DNA of 5,745 nucleotides from Gammaproteobacteria bacterium (GTDB lineage Bacteria; Pseudomonadota; Gammaproteobacteria; Enterobacterales; GCA-2746155), in the NCBI GenBank assembly GCA_024206355.1, contig JAAGZM010000635.1, positions 1-5,745 of the forward strand. The letters run 5' to 3'. Under the pieces are notes generated by a model, which searched no databases, was not told the origin of the DNA, and saw only the letters and a program-made list of their open reading frames with translations. The translations under genes were made by a program, and so were the position numbers. Positions 1 to 5,384 of the stretch are shown here, piece by piece (position 1 is the stretch's first letter; each line of letters starts with the position of its first letter).

Positions 1-85
1 TAGATGCACAAGGTTAGTATTAATTATAGGGAACTCCAATATTTTTATCAGATTATCTAAACCTGCATTTATTCTAAGTAATTTA

Positions 86-98
86 GATCAAATTGATC
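86..98. repeat. 13-bp perfect palindrome GATCAA-A-TTGATC
   Basis: Two 6-bp arms flank one central A. The symmetry suits a dimeric DNA-binding protein, but the half-sites are in the opposite order to an FNR/CRP-type box, and the site lies about 200 bp upstream of the nearest promoter seen here. In AT-rich DNA it may be chance. Confidence 0.3.
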
Positions 99-225
99 CA
101 GTTTCATGATGTTTCAAATTGTAAGCAGAATTGCACAGCGTGCCTCGCAAATAATCGTACGCATTGATTTTGTTGTAGTATTAATTTGATTCTATAAGCT
201 ACAAGTATGTTCAAATATTGACCTT

Positions 226-242
226 TGGTATTATCTATACCA
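226..242. repeat. Inverted repeat upstream of the EF-hand promoter (possible operator)
   Basis: TGGTAT and ATACCA form perfect 6-bp arms around the 5-base spacer TATCT. The repeat lies about 65 bp upstream of the -35 element at 307. Its size and symmetry would fit a dimeric regulator, but there is no second copy to support it. A TTGACC box just before it (218-223) has no well-placed -10 partner, so I do not call a housekeeping promoter here. Confidence 0.3.
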
Positions 243-306
243 GTTATCAGGTTAAATAGCCTCAATTCGGGACAAAAACTGATCTTAAAAAAAATTATCT
301 AATCAT

Positions 307-333
307 TGGAATAAATATCTACTCCCTGACGTA
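307..333 (+). promoter_or_regulatory. ECF-type promoter of the EF-hand gene (copy 1 of the shared motif)
   Basis: TGGAAT (307-312), 17 bases, then CGTA (330-333). The same pair of boxes stands in front of the sigma/anti-sigma operon and the protease operon in this window, with spacers of 17 and 16. The -35 flank (ATTGGAATA) differs by one base from the AATGGAATA of the other two copies. ECF promoters generally have a GGAA-containing -35 and a short CGT-type -10. Transcription would start near 340, giving a leader of about 85 bases before the ATG at 425. Assignment to the sigma factor encoded at 2166-2666 is inference from the shared motif. Confidence 0.68.
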
Positions 334-340
334 TTAGTAC

Positions 341-361
341 TATGGTGGCATTAATACCATA
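341..361 (+). other. Hairpin at the predicted 5' end of the EF-hand mRNA
   Basis: TATGGT (341-346) and ACCATA (356-361) are perfect 6-bp complements around a 9-base loop. They sit 8-28 bases downstream of the -10 box, so they would fold at the very start of the transcript. This could stabilise the message or act as a DNA operator overlapping the start site. No terminator-like T run follows. Confidence 0.35.
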
Positions 362-424
362 TTTTGTAAGTTATATTCGAAGCGTATTTCAAGTTAACTA
401 AATATCAAGTTGGAGAGTTTAAAA

Positions 425-1120
425 ATGAAACATAAGAAAATATTAAGTTTAACCATATCAGGTATTCTTTTATTAGGTTTAACTGGTTCTGTTTTTGCAG
501 AACAACGAGATAGAGGTGAAAGAAATGGAAGTAAACATGGAAGTAAACATGGAGGCAAACATGGAGGTAAACATGGAGGAACTGTTGATGTTGATGCCAA
601 GGTAGAACGTATCTTTGGCCACTTAGACACTGATGAAAGCGGTACTATAACCCTTGATGAATATCTTGTGCCAAAATTAGCTAAAACTGAAGCTAAATTT
701 GCTCGTCTGGATACTGTAAATGAAGCAGATACTGAAGATGAAGATGGCGATAATCTTATTTCCCTTGATGAAATGTTGGCTGCTTATGAAGATCGAAAAT
801 CTAATCATGATGATAGTGAAATAGATCGTGAAGCAGTTATTCAATGTGTAGAAGATATATTGGGAATTGATATTCCTGACAAAATGACCACTGAAGAACG
901 TTTTGATGCTTTTGATATTGATGATGATAGTTATATTGATTATGATGAATTTGTAGTTTCAGTAACAGCAACTGCTGAAGAAAAATTTAATCTTTTAGAT
1001 GCAGATTTGGATTCTGAGGTTAGTAATGAAGAATTAACAGAAGCTTTGAATAACAAAAACGAAGTTCGAGAGACCTATAAGGAATGTCGTGAAGAACTGG
1101 AACTTGTAAATAACATCTAA
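425..1120 (+). CDS. Exported four-EF-hand calcium-binding protein
   Basis: A 231-residue protein that probably binds Ca2+ outside the cytoplasm. ATG 425 is chosen because GGAGAG (412-417) lies 7 bases upstream; the TTG at 410 overlaps that ribosome-binding site. Residues 1-25 form a signal peptide (basic MKHKK, hydrophobic core, likely cut after VFA). A Gly/His/Lys-rich linker of SKHG/GKHG repeats follows (about 36-52). Four 12-residue EF loops are readable: 68-79 (DTDESGTITLDE), 105-116 (DEDGDNLISLDE), 164-175 (DIDDDSYIDYDE) and 192-203 (DADLDSEVSNEE). All have Asp at positions 1 and 3 and Glu at 12. Loop 1 is canonical; loops 2-4 replace the usual Gly 6 with N, S and S. The loops fall into two pairs, as in calmodulin-like folds. 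Cys141 and Cys221 could form a disulfide. It is monocistronic, with its own ECF-type promoter and terminator. The specific role is unknown. Confidence 0.88.
   Translation: MKHKKILSLTISGILLLGLTGSVFAEQRDRGERNGSKHGSKHGGKHGGKHGGTVDVDAKVERIFGHLDTDESGTITLDEYLVPKLAKTEAKFARLDTVNEADTEDEDGDNLISLDEMLAAYEDRKSNHDDSEIDREAVIQCVEDILGIDIPDKMTTEERFDAFDIDDDSYIDYDEFVVSVTATAEEKFNLLDADLDSEVSNEELTEALNNKNEVRETYKECREELELVNNI
525..580 (+). repeat. 12-bp in-frame tandem repeat encoding the Lys-His-Gly linker
   Basis: Four units of 12 bp (ATGGAAGTAAAC, the same again, ATGGAGGCAAAC, ATGGAGGTAAAC; 525-572) are followed by a partial ATGGAGGA. They encode SKHG SKHG GKHG GKHG. The repeat keeps frame, so slippage would change linker length without breaking the gene. 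The histidines could bind transition metals such as Zn, Cu or Ni; that is inference from composition only. Confidence 0.8.
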
Positions 1121-1143
1121 TTTACAAACTTATCAACAACAAG

Positions 1144-1180
1144 AAAACCATAGAATATATAAGTTCTATGGTTTTTTTTT
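1144..1180 (+). terminator. Rho-independent terminator after the EF-hand gene
   Basis: A perfect 12-bp stem (AAAACCATAGAA 1144-1155 with TTCTATGGTTTT 1164-1175) has an 8-base loop and runs into nine T residues (1172-1180). It starts 23 bases after the stop codon. The A-rich left side means it could also work on the minus strand for the converging anti-sigma operon. Confidence 0.88.
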
Positions 1181-1182
1181 AA

Positions 1183-1455
1183 CTAGAATCATCAGTTGGA
1201 CACGTTTTAGGCTTAGTGGCGCCGAATAAAAAGCCGTTCATAGTCATTCTATGTAAGGTTTTTTGCCGTCAAGTCAATGAGTCTAAAAAACGTGCAATCA
1301 AATGCGTAGGCAAACTCACTCAATGGATGAATACTAATCCTTCTGTAAGTTGTGGTTTTGAAGTACATAATCATAATTTTGAGCCGGTCAACTGAGGATC
1401 CTAGGTTCAAAAGCTCTAAATATCTTTGAGGAAAAATAACAACTGAAATGAACAA
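1183..1455. other. Unexplained GC-richer segment between convergent genes
   Basis: The stretch 1191-1330 is about 41% G+C by my count, above its surroundings. The plus strand has a 70-codon frame without stops (1183-1395) that reads like protein in its middle part (KKPFIVILCKVFCRQV, then KLTQWMNTNPSV). It has no credible start codon or ribosome-binding site. A minus-strand frame of similar length overlaps it and looks less protein-like. It may be a remnant of a decayed or inserted gene, or a dispersed repeat. I do not recognise a family and do not call a gene. Confidence 0.35.
1228..1264. terminator. Second hairpin, possible bidirectional terminator
   Basis: AAAAAGCC (1228-1235) pairs with GGTTTTTT (1257-1264), including one G-U pair. 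Inside, CATAG (1239-1243) pairs with CTATG (1249-1253) around TCATT, leaving a small internal bulge. The outer A/T runs give a T tail in both directions. On the minus strand it lies about 190 bases beyond the stop codon of the anti-sigma gene, so it could end that operon. Confidence 0.45.
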
Positions 1456-2169
1456 TTATTTAGATAAATAAATTTTTTCTTCTTCACTGGAGAGTTGTTT
1501 CATACGAATAGTCATAAGCTGAATTGCATTTTCAGTATCCCCAGAAGCAGGAAGATATACATCAGTTGGAATTGAAGGAGTCAGGACAACAATACTCCAA
1601 TTCCCATTTTGTTTACGGCAGCTCAATCCATCTGTGTAATTTTCAGAATGTCTATTCTGAAATGTTCTACAGAAGCTTCCATCCTTTTTTAAAAATGATT
1701 GCTGAAATTCTATACCATTGTTAGTTGAACCAGATGCAGCAGAATTTAACAAATAGGTAAATTGATCGTTGGTTGATATGAAATCATCTGATACCTTTTT
1801 GGGGCCTTCAATTTCCATTCCCATTGCAAAAGCAATAGCAAGAGATGCAGCTATACTGGCAGGCTGCCACCATGATTTGTTTGTTTGCATGTTTTCGGTA
1901 CGTTTTTGCACAGTATCTATCGATATTACTTCAGCAGTTTCAGCTGTACTATGATCGTCTTGCAATAGCGCTAATATGTCTTCTGGCATAGGTGTGTTAT
2001 CGATACTATTAAATGCTAAATCAATTTCAGCCATAAGTGCGTGGTGACGAGTTATTTTTTCTCTTAATGAAGCATCTTCTAGCAGAGCATTTTCCATAGT
2101 CTGAATATCATCTTTTCCTAGTTCACCATCCACGTAGGCCATGATCATTTCATTACTGATATTAGTCAT
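1456..2169 (-). CDS. Membrane anti-sigma factor, zinc-free type
   Basis: A 237-residue single-pass protein that probably holds the neighbouring sigma factor inactive. Residues 1-70 resemble the N-terminal domain of non-zinc anti-sigma factors: NEMIMAYVDGEL, then an acidic helix, then a LREKITRHHALMAEIDLAF stretch. The HxxxCxxC zinc motif of ZAS anti-sigma factors is absent. One membrane helix lies at about 100-119 (WWQPASIAASLAIAFAMGM). The remaining ~118 residues would be periplasmic and carry two cysteines, Cys167 (GSFCRTF) and Cys184 (GLSCRKQ), within a pattern I associate with related anti-sigma factors. The start overlaps the sigma stop as ATGA (2166-2169), with AGGGG (2182-2178) 8 bases upstream, so the two proteins are probably made in a coupled ratio. 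The substrate or signal sensed by the periplasmic part is unknown. Confidence 0.82.
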   Translation of the reverse strand: MTNISNEMIMAYVDGELGKDDIQTMENALLEDASLREKITRHHALMAEIDLAFNSIDNTPMPEDILALLQDDHSTAETAEVISIDTVQKRTENMQTNKSWWQPASIAASLAIAFAMGMEIEGPKKVSDDFISTNDQFTYLLNSAASGSTNNGIEFQQSFLKKDGSFCRTFQNRHSENYTDGLSCRKQNGNWSIVVLTPSIPTDVYLPASGDTENAIQLMTIRMKQLSSEEEKIYLSK

Positions 2170-2666
2170 TGTAACAGCCCCTCACCAAGCACTTTTTTAG
2201 CCAATGTTTTGCGAGCACGTGATAAGTTACTCATTACTGTACCTAAGGGGATATCGAGAATAGTAGCAGTTTCTTTATAGGAGTTTCCGTCAACCAAGAC
2301 ATGGTAAGCCACTAGATGTTGACGTTCTGGTAACTCATTCATCGCTTTTAATACCTTTTCAGTCATAATTTTTTGCTCAGTTATAACACGTCCATCCTCA
2401 CCCTGTAGGCCATACTGATCATCAATATCAACAGTGATACCTCGGCGCTTTCGAGATCTTAATTCGTCAATCCATATATTTTTTGTTATAGCATACATCC
2501 AACTTTCCAGTTTACGGTTAGAATCAAAGGAAGCCTGTCTCTTAAGTGCTCGCTCCACTGCATTTTGTAATAAATCATCACCTTCACTAATAGTTCCCGC
2601 CAAAGAACAGGCGAACCTACGTAATTTAGGTAATATTTCAATTAGCTGGTCCCCGACTGAGGCCAT
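2166..2666 (-). CDS. ECF-family RNA polymerase sigma factor
   Basis: A 166-residue protein of normal length for a two-domain ECF sigma factor, which directs RNA polymerase to a small set of promoters. Region 2 covers about 12-75: LRRFACSLAGTISEGDDLLQNAVERAL, then the SWMYAITKNIWIDELRSRKRR helix that melts and contacts the -10. Region 4 covers about 105-157: LPERQHLVAYHVLV followed by the helix-turn-helix SYKETATILDIPLGTVMSNLSRARKTL, which reads the -35. Region 3 is absent, as in ECF sigmas. ATG 2666 is supported by AAGGAG (2677-2672) 5 bases upstream. The gene is the first of a two-gene operon with its anti-sigma factor. An ECF-type promoter (2753-2727) that matches two others in the window points to autoregulation. 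The exact ECF group is not assigned. Confidence 0.93.
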   Translation of the reverse strand: MASVGDQLIEILPKLRRFACSLAGTISEGDDLLQNAVERALKRQASFDSNRKLESWMYAITKNIWIDELRSRKRRGITVDIDDQYGLQGEDGRVITEQKIMTEKVLKAMNELPERQHLVAYHVLVDGNSYKETATILDIPLGTVMSNLSRARKTLAKKVLGEGLLQ

Positions 2667-2726
2667 TGATACTCCTTAACAGGTCTCATGCATACAGTGG
2701 TATTATCAAAGTAACCATAGTGTAAT

Positions 2727-2755
2727 TACGATGAATTAGAGTATTTTATTCCATT
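2727..2755 (-). promoter_or_regulatory. ECF-type promoter of the sigma/anti-sigma operon (copy 2)
   Basis: On the minus strand, AATGGAATA (2755-2747) contains the box TGGAAT (2753-2748). Seventeen bases later comes CGTA (2730-2727). Transcription would begin near 2720, leaving a leader of about 54 bases before the sigma ATG. The first nine bases are identical to those of the divergent protease promoter, as expected if one sigma factor reads both. This is the usual autoregulatory arrangement of ECF sigma genes; that the encoded sigma reads it is inferred. Confidence 0.72.
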
Positions 2756-2784
2756 GTCAGGAAAAAATTATAAAAAATGGAATA
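2747..2784. repeat. 9-bp perfect inverted repeat formed by two divergent -35 elements
   Basis: TATTCCATT (2747-2755) and AATGGAATA (2776-2784) are exact reverse complements separated by 20 bases. Each arm is the -35 region of one divergent ECF-type promoter, which explains the repeat without a separate repressor. The arm centres are 29 bp apart, close to three helical turns, so two polymerases would bind on about the same face and might interfere with or help each other. Confidence 0.75.
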
Positions 2785-2803
2785 TAATCTGTTCTATAGC
2801 GTA
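2776..2803 (+). promoter_or_regulatory. ECF-type promoter of the protease/barrel operon (copy 3)
   Basis: AATGGAATA (2776-2784) contains the box TGGAAT (2778-2783). Sixteen bases later comes CGTA (2800-2803). Transcription would start near 2810, giving a short leader of about 20-27 bases. A perfect TATAAT (2783-2788) overlaps the -35 but has no good TTGACA at the right distance (TTGTCA at 2754 is 23 bases away), so I favour the ECF reading. Confidence 0.72.
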
Positions 2804-2836
2804 TGATAAGTATATGTATTGGGGATTTTGTTGTCT

Positions 2837-4279
2837 ATGTTAGTCCGTTTTAATATTTTTTTGATAGTGTTCACAGTCGTTAGTTCTTCTCAACTTTGTA
2901 GCATTCAAGCACAGGATAAAGTAGAGCGCCTGCATGAAAAGCATCTTCATAGAATTGAAGAGCGAGCTACAAACAGATTGGCAGAACGCGCTCAACATAA
3001 AGCCCAGCAAAAAGTATTACGTAATAGCCTTCATAAAACTGAAAAATTTGAAGCATCAACTGGACGTCTACAGCAACGTCATGGTAACAATCAATTTATT
3101 CCAAATAAAGAAGACAGTCTGCAAGCTAATGAACTAATCAGAGATATTAAACATTCGAAAAAAGATCCTGATAGACGTCGAAAAATGATTAATACCGTAC
3201 GCAATGAATTTGCCCTAACTGTGCTGAATAAAAATGGAAAAGATATGGTGGTTCGTCATGGTGAAATTATTGCACTCAATATCTCAAAAAAGGGGAACTT
3301 AGTAGTAGAAAAATTAAAGCTTAATAAAATACGTTCTTTTAAGCTTACTACAATTGGTAGTACCGTTGATATATTTACAGTTGATGAGCAGTCTGATTTT
3401 GCCGTGATTATTGAGCAACTGAATCAGTACGATCCTGATGGTCATTATGAATACAATCAAGTTTATACAGCTAGCTCTGGCCAAGTTGAAAAAACTCTGC
3501 CCAGAAATGAAGATAATAAAATTGATGATAGTGAATTTACAGTCGGTCTTATTGATACTGGCGTAAATGAAAATCATATATCATTGAAAGATACAAAGGT
3601 TCATCAGGAAAATTTTGGCAGAGGTAAAACTGTAACACCTCGAAACCACGGTACTGCAATAAGCTCAATAATTGCTTCGCATGGTAGAGCAAATGTATTA
3701 GTAGCCGATGTATTTTCTGGTGCAACAGGTTTTGGTGATACCGAGGCAATAATAAGGGCACTGGACTGGTTAGCAGGTTCGGATATCGGTGTAATCAATA
3801 TGAGCCTTGCAGGCCCCGATAATTTCATATTAAGGCACACTATCTCTTCTCTGACTTTAAAAGGACATATTATTGTAGCAGCTGTTGGGAATGAAGGCCC
3901 AGATGGATCAAAACGATTCCCAGCTGGATATGATCATGTTGTAGGTGTTACAGCAGTAGATGCAAAAAATAATATATATAATAAGGCCAATCAGGGTAGT
4001 TATGTAGACATAGCAGCACCAGGTGTAGATGTAATCGCATCAGCTATAAACGGTGAAAAAAAATATTCAGGTACTTCATTTGCTGCGCCTTTTGTGAGCG
4101 CATTACTTGCACACAGATACAGAAAGTCAGATTTTAAAAGTGCTCAAGAGATATTACAAAAAATAATGTCAAATTTAACTGATCTTGGTGATATTGGATA
4201 TGATCCTGTTTTTGGTTTTGGCTTATTAGAGTCTAGAAAATTTTATAAAATGGAAATAGCAACAGATGTTATTGATTAA
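2837..4279 (+). CDS. Secreted subtilisin-like serine protease (peptidase family S8)
   Basis: A 480-residue protease from ATG 2837. TTG 2831 is a real alternative, because GGGGA (2821-2825) sits 5 bases from it but 11 from the ATG. Residues 1-25 form a signal peptide (likely cut after SIQA). Residues 26-85 are a basic, His/Gln/Glu-rich helical stretch. Residues ~120-215 look like a propeptide ending in YDPDGHYEYNQVY. The catalytic domain carries the complete triad: Asp240 in VGLIDTGV, His271 in NHGTAISSIIA and Ser414 in SGTSFAAP, with oxyanion Asn352 in AAVGNEGP. It should therefore be active, probably in the periplasm or outside the cell. It is transcribed divergently from the sigma gene from an ECF-type promoter and is followed after 18 bases by the barrel gene. 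Its substrate is unknown. One hypothesis is that it cleaves the anti-sigma periplasmic domain or processes the partner barrel protein. Confidence 0.92.
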   Translation: MLVRFNIFLIVFTVVSSSQLCSIQAQDKVERLHEKHLHRIEERATNRLAERAQHKAQQKVLRNSLHKTEKFEASTGRLQQRHGNNQFIPNKEDSLQANELIRDIKHSKKDPDRRRKMINTVRNEFALTVLNKNGKDMVVRHGEIIALNISKKGNLVVEKLKLNKIRSFKLTTIGSTVDIFTVDEQSDFAVIIEQLNQYDPDGHYEYNQVYTASSGQVEKTLPRNEDNKIDDSEFTVGLIDTGVNENHISLKDTKVHQENFGRGKTVTPRNHGTAISSIIASHGRANVLVADVFSGATGFGDTEAIIRALDWLAGSDIGVINMSLAGPDNFILRHTISSLTLKGHIIVAAVGNEGPDGSKRFPAGYDHVVGVTAVDAKNNIYNKANQGSYVDIAAPGVDVIASAINGEKKYSGTSFAAPFVSALLAHRYRKSDFKSAQEILQKIMSNLTDLGDIGYDPVFGFGLLESRKFYKMEIATDVID

Positions 4280-4280
4280 T

Positions 4281-4286
4281 GAGGTG
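4281..4286 (+). promoter_or_regulatory. Ribosome-binding site of the barrel gene (decides the start)
   Basis: GAGGTG matches the anti-Shine-Dalgarno core perfectly and lies just after the protease stop codon. The in-frame codons at a workable distance are ATC 4292 (5 bases away) and ATT 4298 (11 bases away). No ATG, GTG or TTG occurs in frame between the upstream stop TGA (4280-4282) and ATG 4382. This site therefore argues for a non-standard start. Confidence 0.65.
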
Positions 4287-4297
4287 TTAATATCAAT

Positions 4298-5203
4298 ATT
4301 AAAATAAAACTATTTATTTGTTTAATAACTAGTCTTGTTAGCATAAAACACCTTGCTGTACCTAATGATGACGAATTATCAATGTCACTAACAATTGGTG
4401 CTGAATATAATAGCAATCTAACTGTTGAAGAACTGGATCTCAATGCCACAATTGGTGGCTCCTTAGTAAATATTGATTTGATTACCGATTATAGATTTCA
4501 GCTGACTGAAGAAAGTAGCTTGCAAATTGCATATGATTTTTCCCAAAGTCTGCATCGTGATTACTCTGAATATAACTATCAAAGCCATGGTTTTTCAACT
4601 AGTTTTGAAACCAAACTCGGTGATACAACAGCCTCTCTTGATTATAGTTATTATGATTCATCTCTTGATGATACGGGTCTTATTACTTTTGCAATGTTGA
4701 CACCAGCTATTTATTTTATGATCAATGACGAGTTTTTAATAAGTGGAGAATATTCGCAATTTGAAAAAGACTTTGATGATTTAAAAGAGCGTGATGCAAT
4801 AGCCAAAACAGGAAGTGTGTCTGCATTCTATTTTTTTAATGATGCAAAATCCTATATGAGAATTGCCATCAGGAATACTAACGAAGATGCTGATTCCAAT
4901 CAACTGGATTATGAAGATTTTACGACCTCACTAAGTATAAAAACACCTGCAACATGGATTAAATCTGGAGCATTTTTTAAAGCATCATATAGTTTTTCTG
5001 ATCGAGATTATGAGCATATAACACACTCGATTGGCGAAATTCGTACTGAACAAAAGAACTATTTTGTATCGACCTTTTCCATTCCAGTTAACGAAACAAC
5101 CGATATTATTGCTGCTTTAGAAATGACTAATCGATCTTCAAATTTCCCTGTTGCTAACTATGATGAAAATCGCTTGATGTTATCAGTACAGTTTTCTTTA
5201 TGA
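4298..5203 (+). CDS. Outer-membrane beta-barrel protein, non-canonical start codon
   Basis: A protein of about 301 residues, probably an outer-membrane barrel. The first ATG in frame is 4382, which a standard gene caller would use (273 residues). It has no ribosome-binding site and would remove an obvious signal peptide encoded upstream (IKIKLFICLITSLVSIKHLA, then VPNDDE). I therefore place the start at ATT 4298; ATC 4292 is equally possible. The mature part is a series of alternating polar/hydrophobic strands rich in Tyr, Phe, Ser and Asp (for example SLQIAYDFSQSL, SFETKLGDTTASLDYSYY, GAFFKASYSFSDRDY) and ends in a strand, NRLMLSVQFSL. The order of strands resembles the C-terminal barrel of surface lipoprotein assembly modifier-type proteins, from memory only. 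It lies 18 bases after the protease and probably shares its ECF-controlled mRNA. Alternatively, the missing ATG means the gene is decaying, although the reading frame is intact. Confidence 0.72.
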   Translation: MKIKLFICLITSLVSIKHLAVPNDDELSMSLTIGAEYNSNLTVEELDLNATIGGSLVNIDLITDYRFQLTEESSLQIAYDFSQSLHRDYSEYNYQSHGFSTSFETKLGDTTASLDYSYYDSSLDDTGLITFAMLTPAIYFMINDEFLISGEYSQFEKDFDDLKERDAIAKTGSVSAFYFFNDAKSYMRIAIRNTNEDADSNQLDYEDFTTSLSIKTPATWIKSGAFFKASYSFSDRDYEHITHSIGEIRTEQKNYFVSTFSIPVNETTDIIAALEMTNRSSNFPVANYDENRLMLSVQFSL

Positions 5204-5330
5204 CAGTGCTTTTTATGGTACTGACAAATTATTTAACCAAGCCCCATAACCCAAAAATAGACCAAGCGAAGAATATCAATTACAACCATTTGCAGCCAAC
5301 TGTTGCACTAGCAAGTTGAATATAAGGTTC

Positions 5331-5359
5331 TTGACAGGTGGTGATATACCGTTTATTTT
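5331..5359 (+). promoter_or_regulatory. Possible sigma-70 promoter antisense to the right-edge genes
   Basis: A perfect TTGACA (5331-5336), 17 bases, then TATTTT (5354-5359, four of six matches). It points into the 3' ends of the two minus-strand ORFs at the right edge, so it would make an antisense transcript. No convincing plus-strand gene follows. In DNA this AT-rich, a chance match is possible. The rest of 5204-5384 holds only a weak hairpin (5202-5225) without a T run. Confidence 0.3.
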
Positions 5360-5384
5360 TCTTAGATGCTTATGCTCTCATGCT

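Larger units (their letters stand above)
1..409. other. Non-coding upstream region of the EF-hand gene
   Basis: No credible coding region is visible here. All frames are broken by frequent stops, and the longest early ATG frame (from position 4) ends after 18 codons. The stretch is strongly AT-rich. It holds a perfect palindrome GATCAA-A-TTGATC at 86-98, an inverted repeat at 226-242, an ECF-type promoter at 307-333 and a leader hairpin at 341-361. The upstream neighbour is outside the window. Confidence 0.6.

Noticed and set aside
20..22. Lipoprotein signal for the protease (Cys near residue 21)
   Set aside because: The residues before the cysteine (SSQL) do not fit a lipobox; an ordinary signal peptide cut after SIQA fits better.
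86..98. FNR or CRP binding site
   Set aside because: The half-sites ATCAA and TTGAT are in the reverse order and spacing from an FNR box.
1249..1455. Minus-strand 68-codon frame downstream of the anti-sigma gene
   Set aside because: No credible ribosome-binding site, no family resemblance, and it overlaps a hairpin and an opposing frame; kept only as part of the unexplained segment.
2783..2788. Perfect TATAAT as a sigma-70 -10 box for the protease operon
   Set aside because: No acceptable -35 lies 16-18 bases upstream, and the bases overlap the -35 of the better supported ECF-type promoter.
3549..3840. Minus-strand frames inside the protease gene
   Set aside because: They are shadows of a gene with a complete subtilase triad on the other strand.
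5183..5225. Rho-independent terminator after the barrel gene
   Set aside because: A 7-bp pairing (TCAGTAC with GTACTGA) and an overlapping imperfect hairpin exist, but no T run follows.
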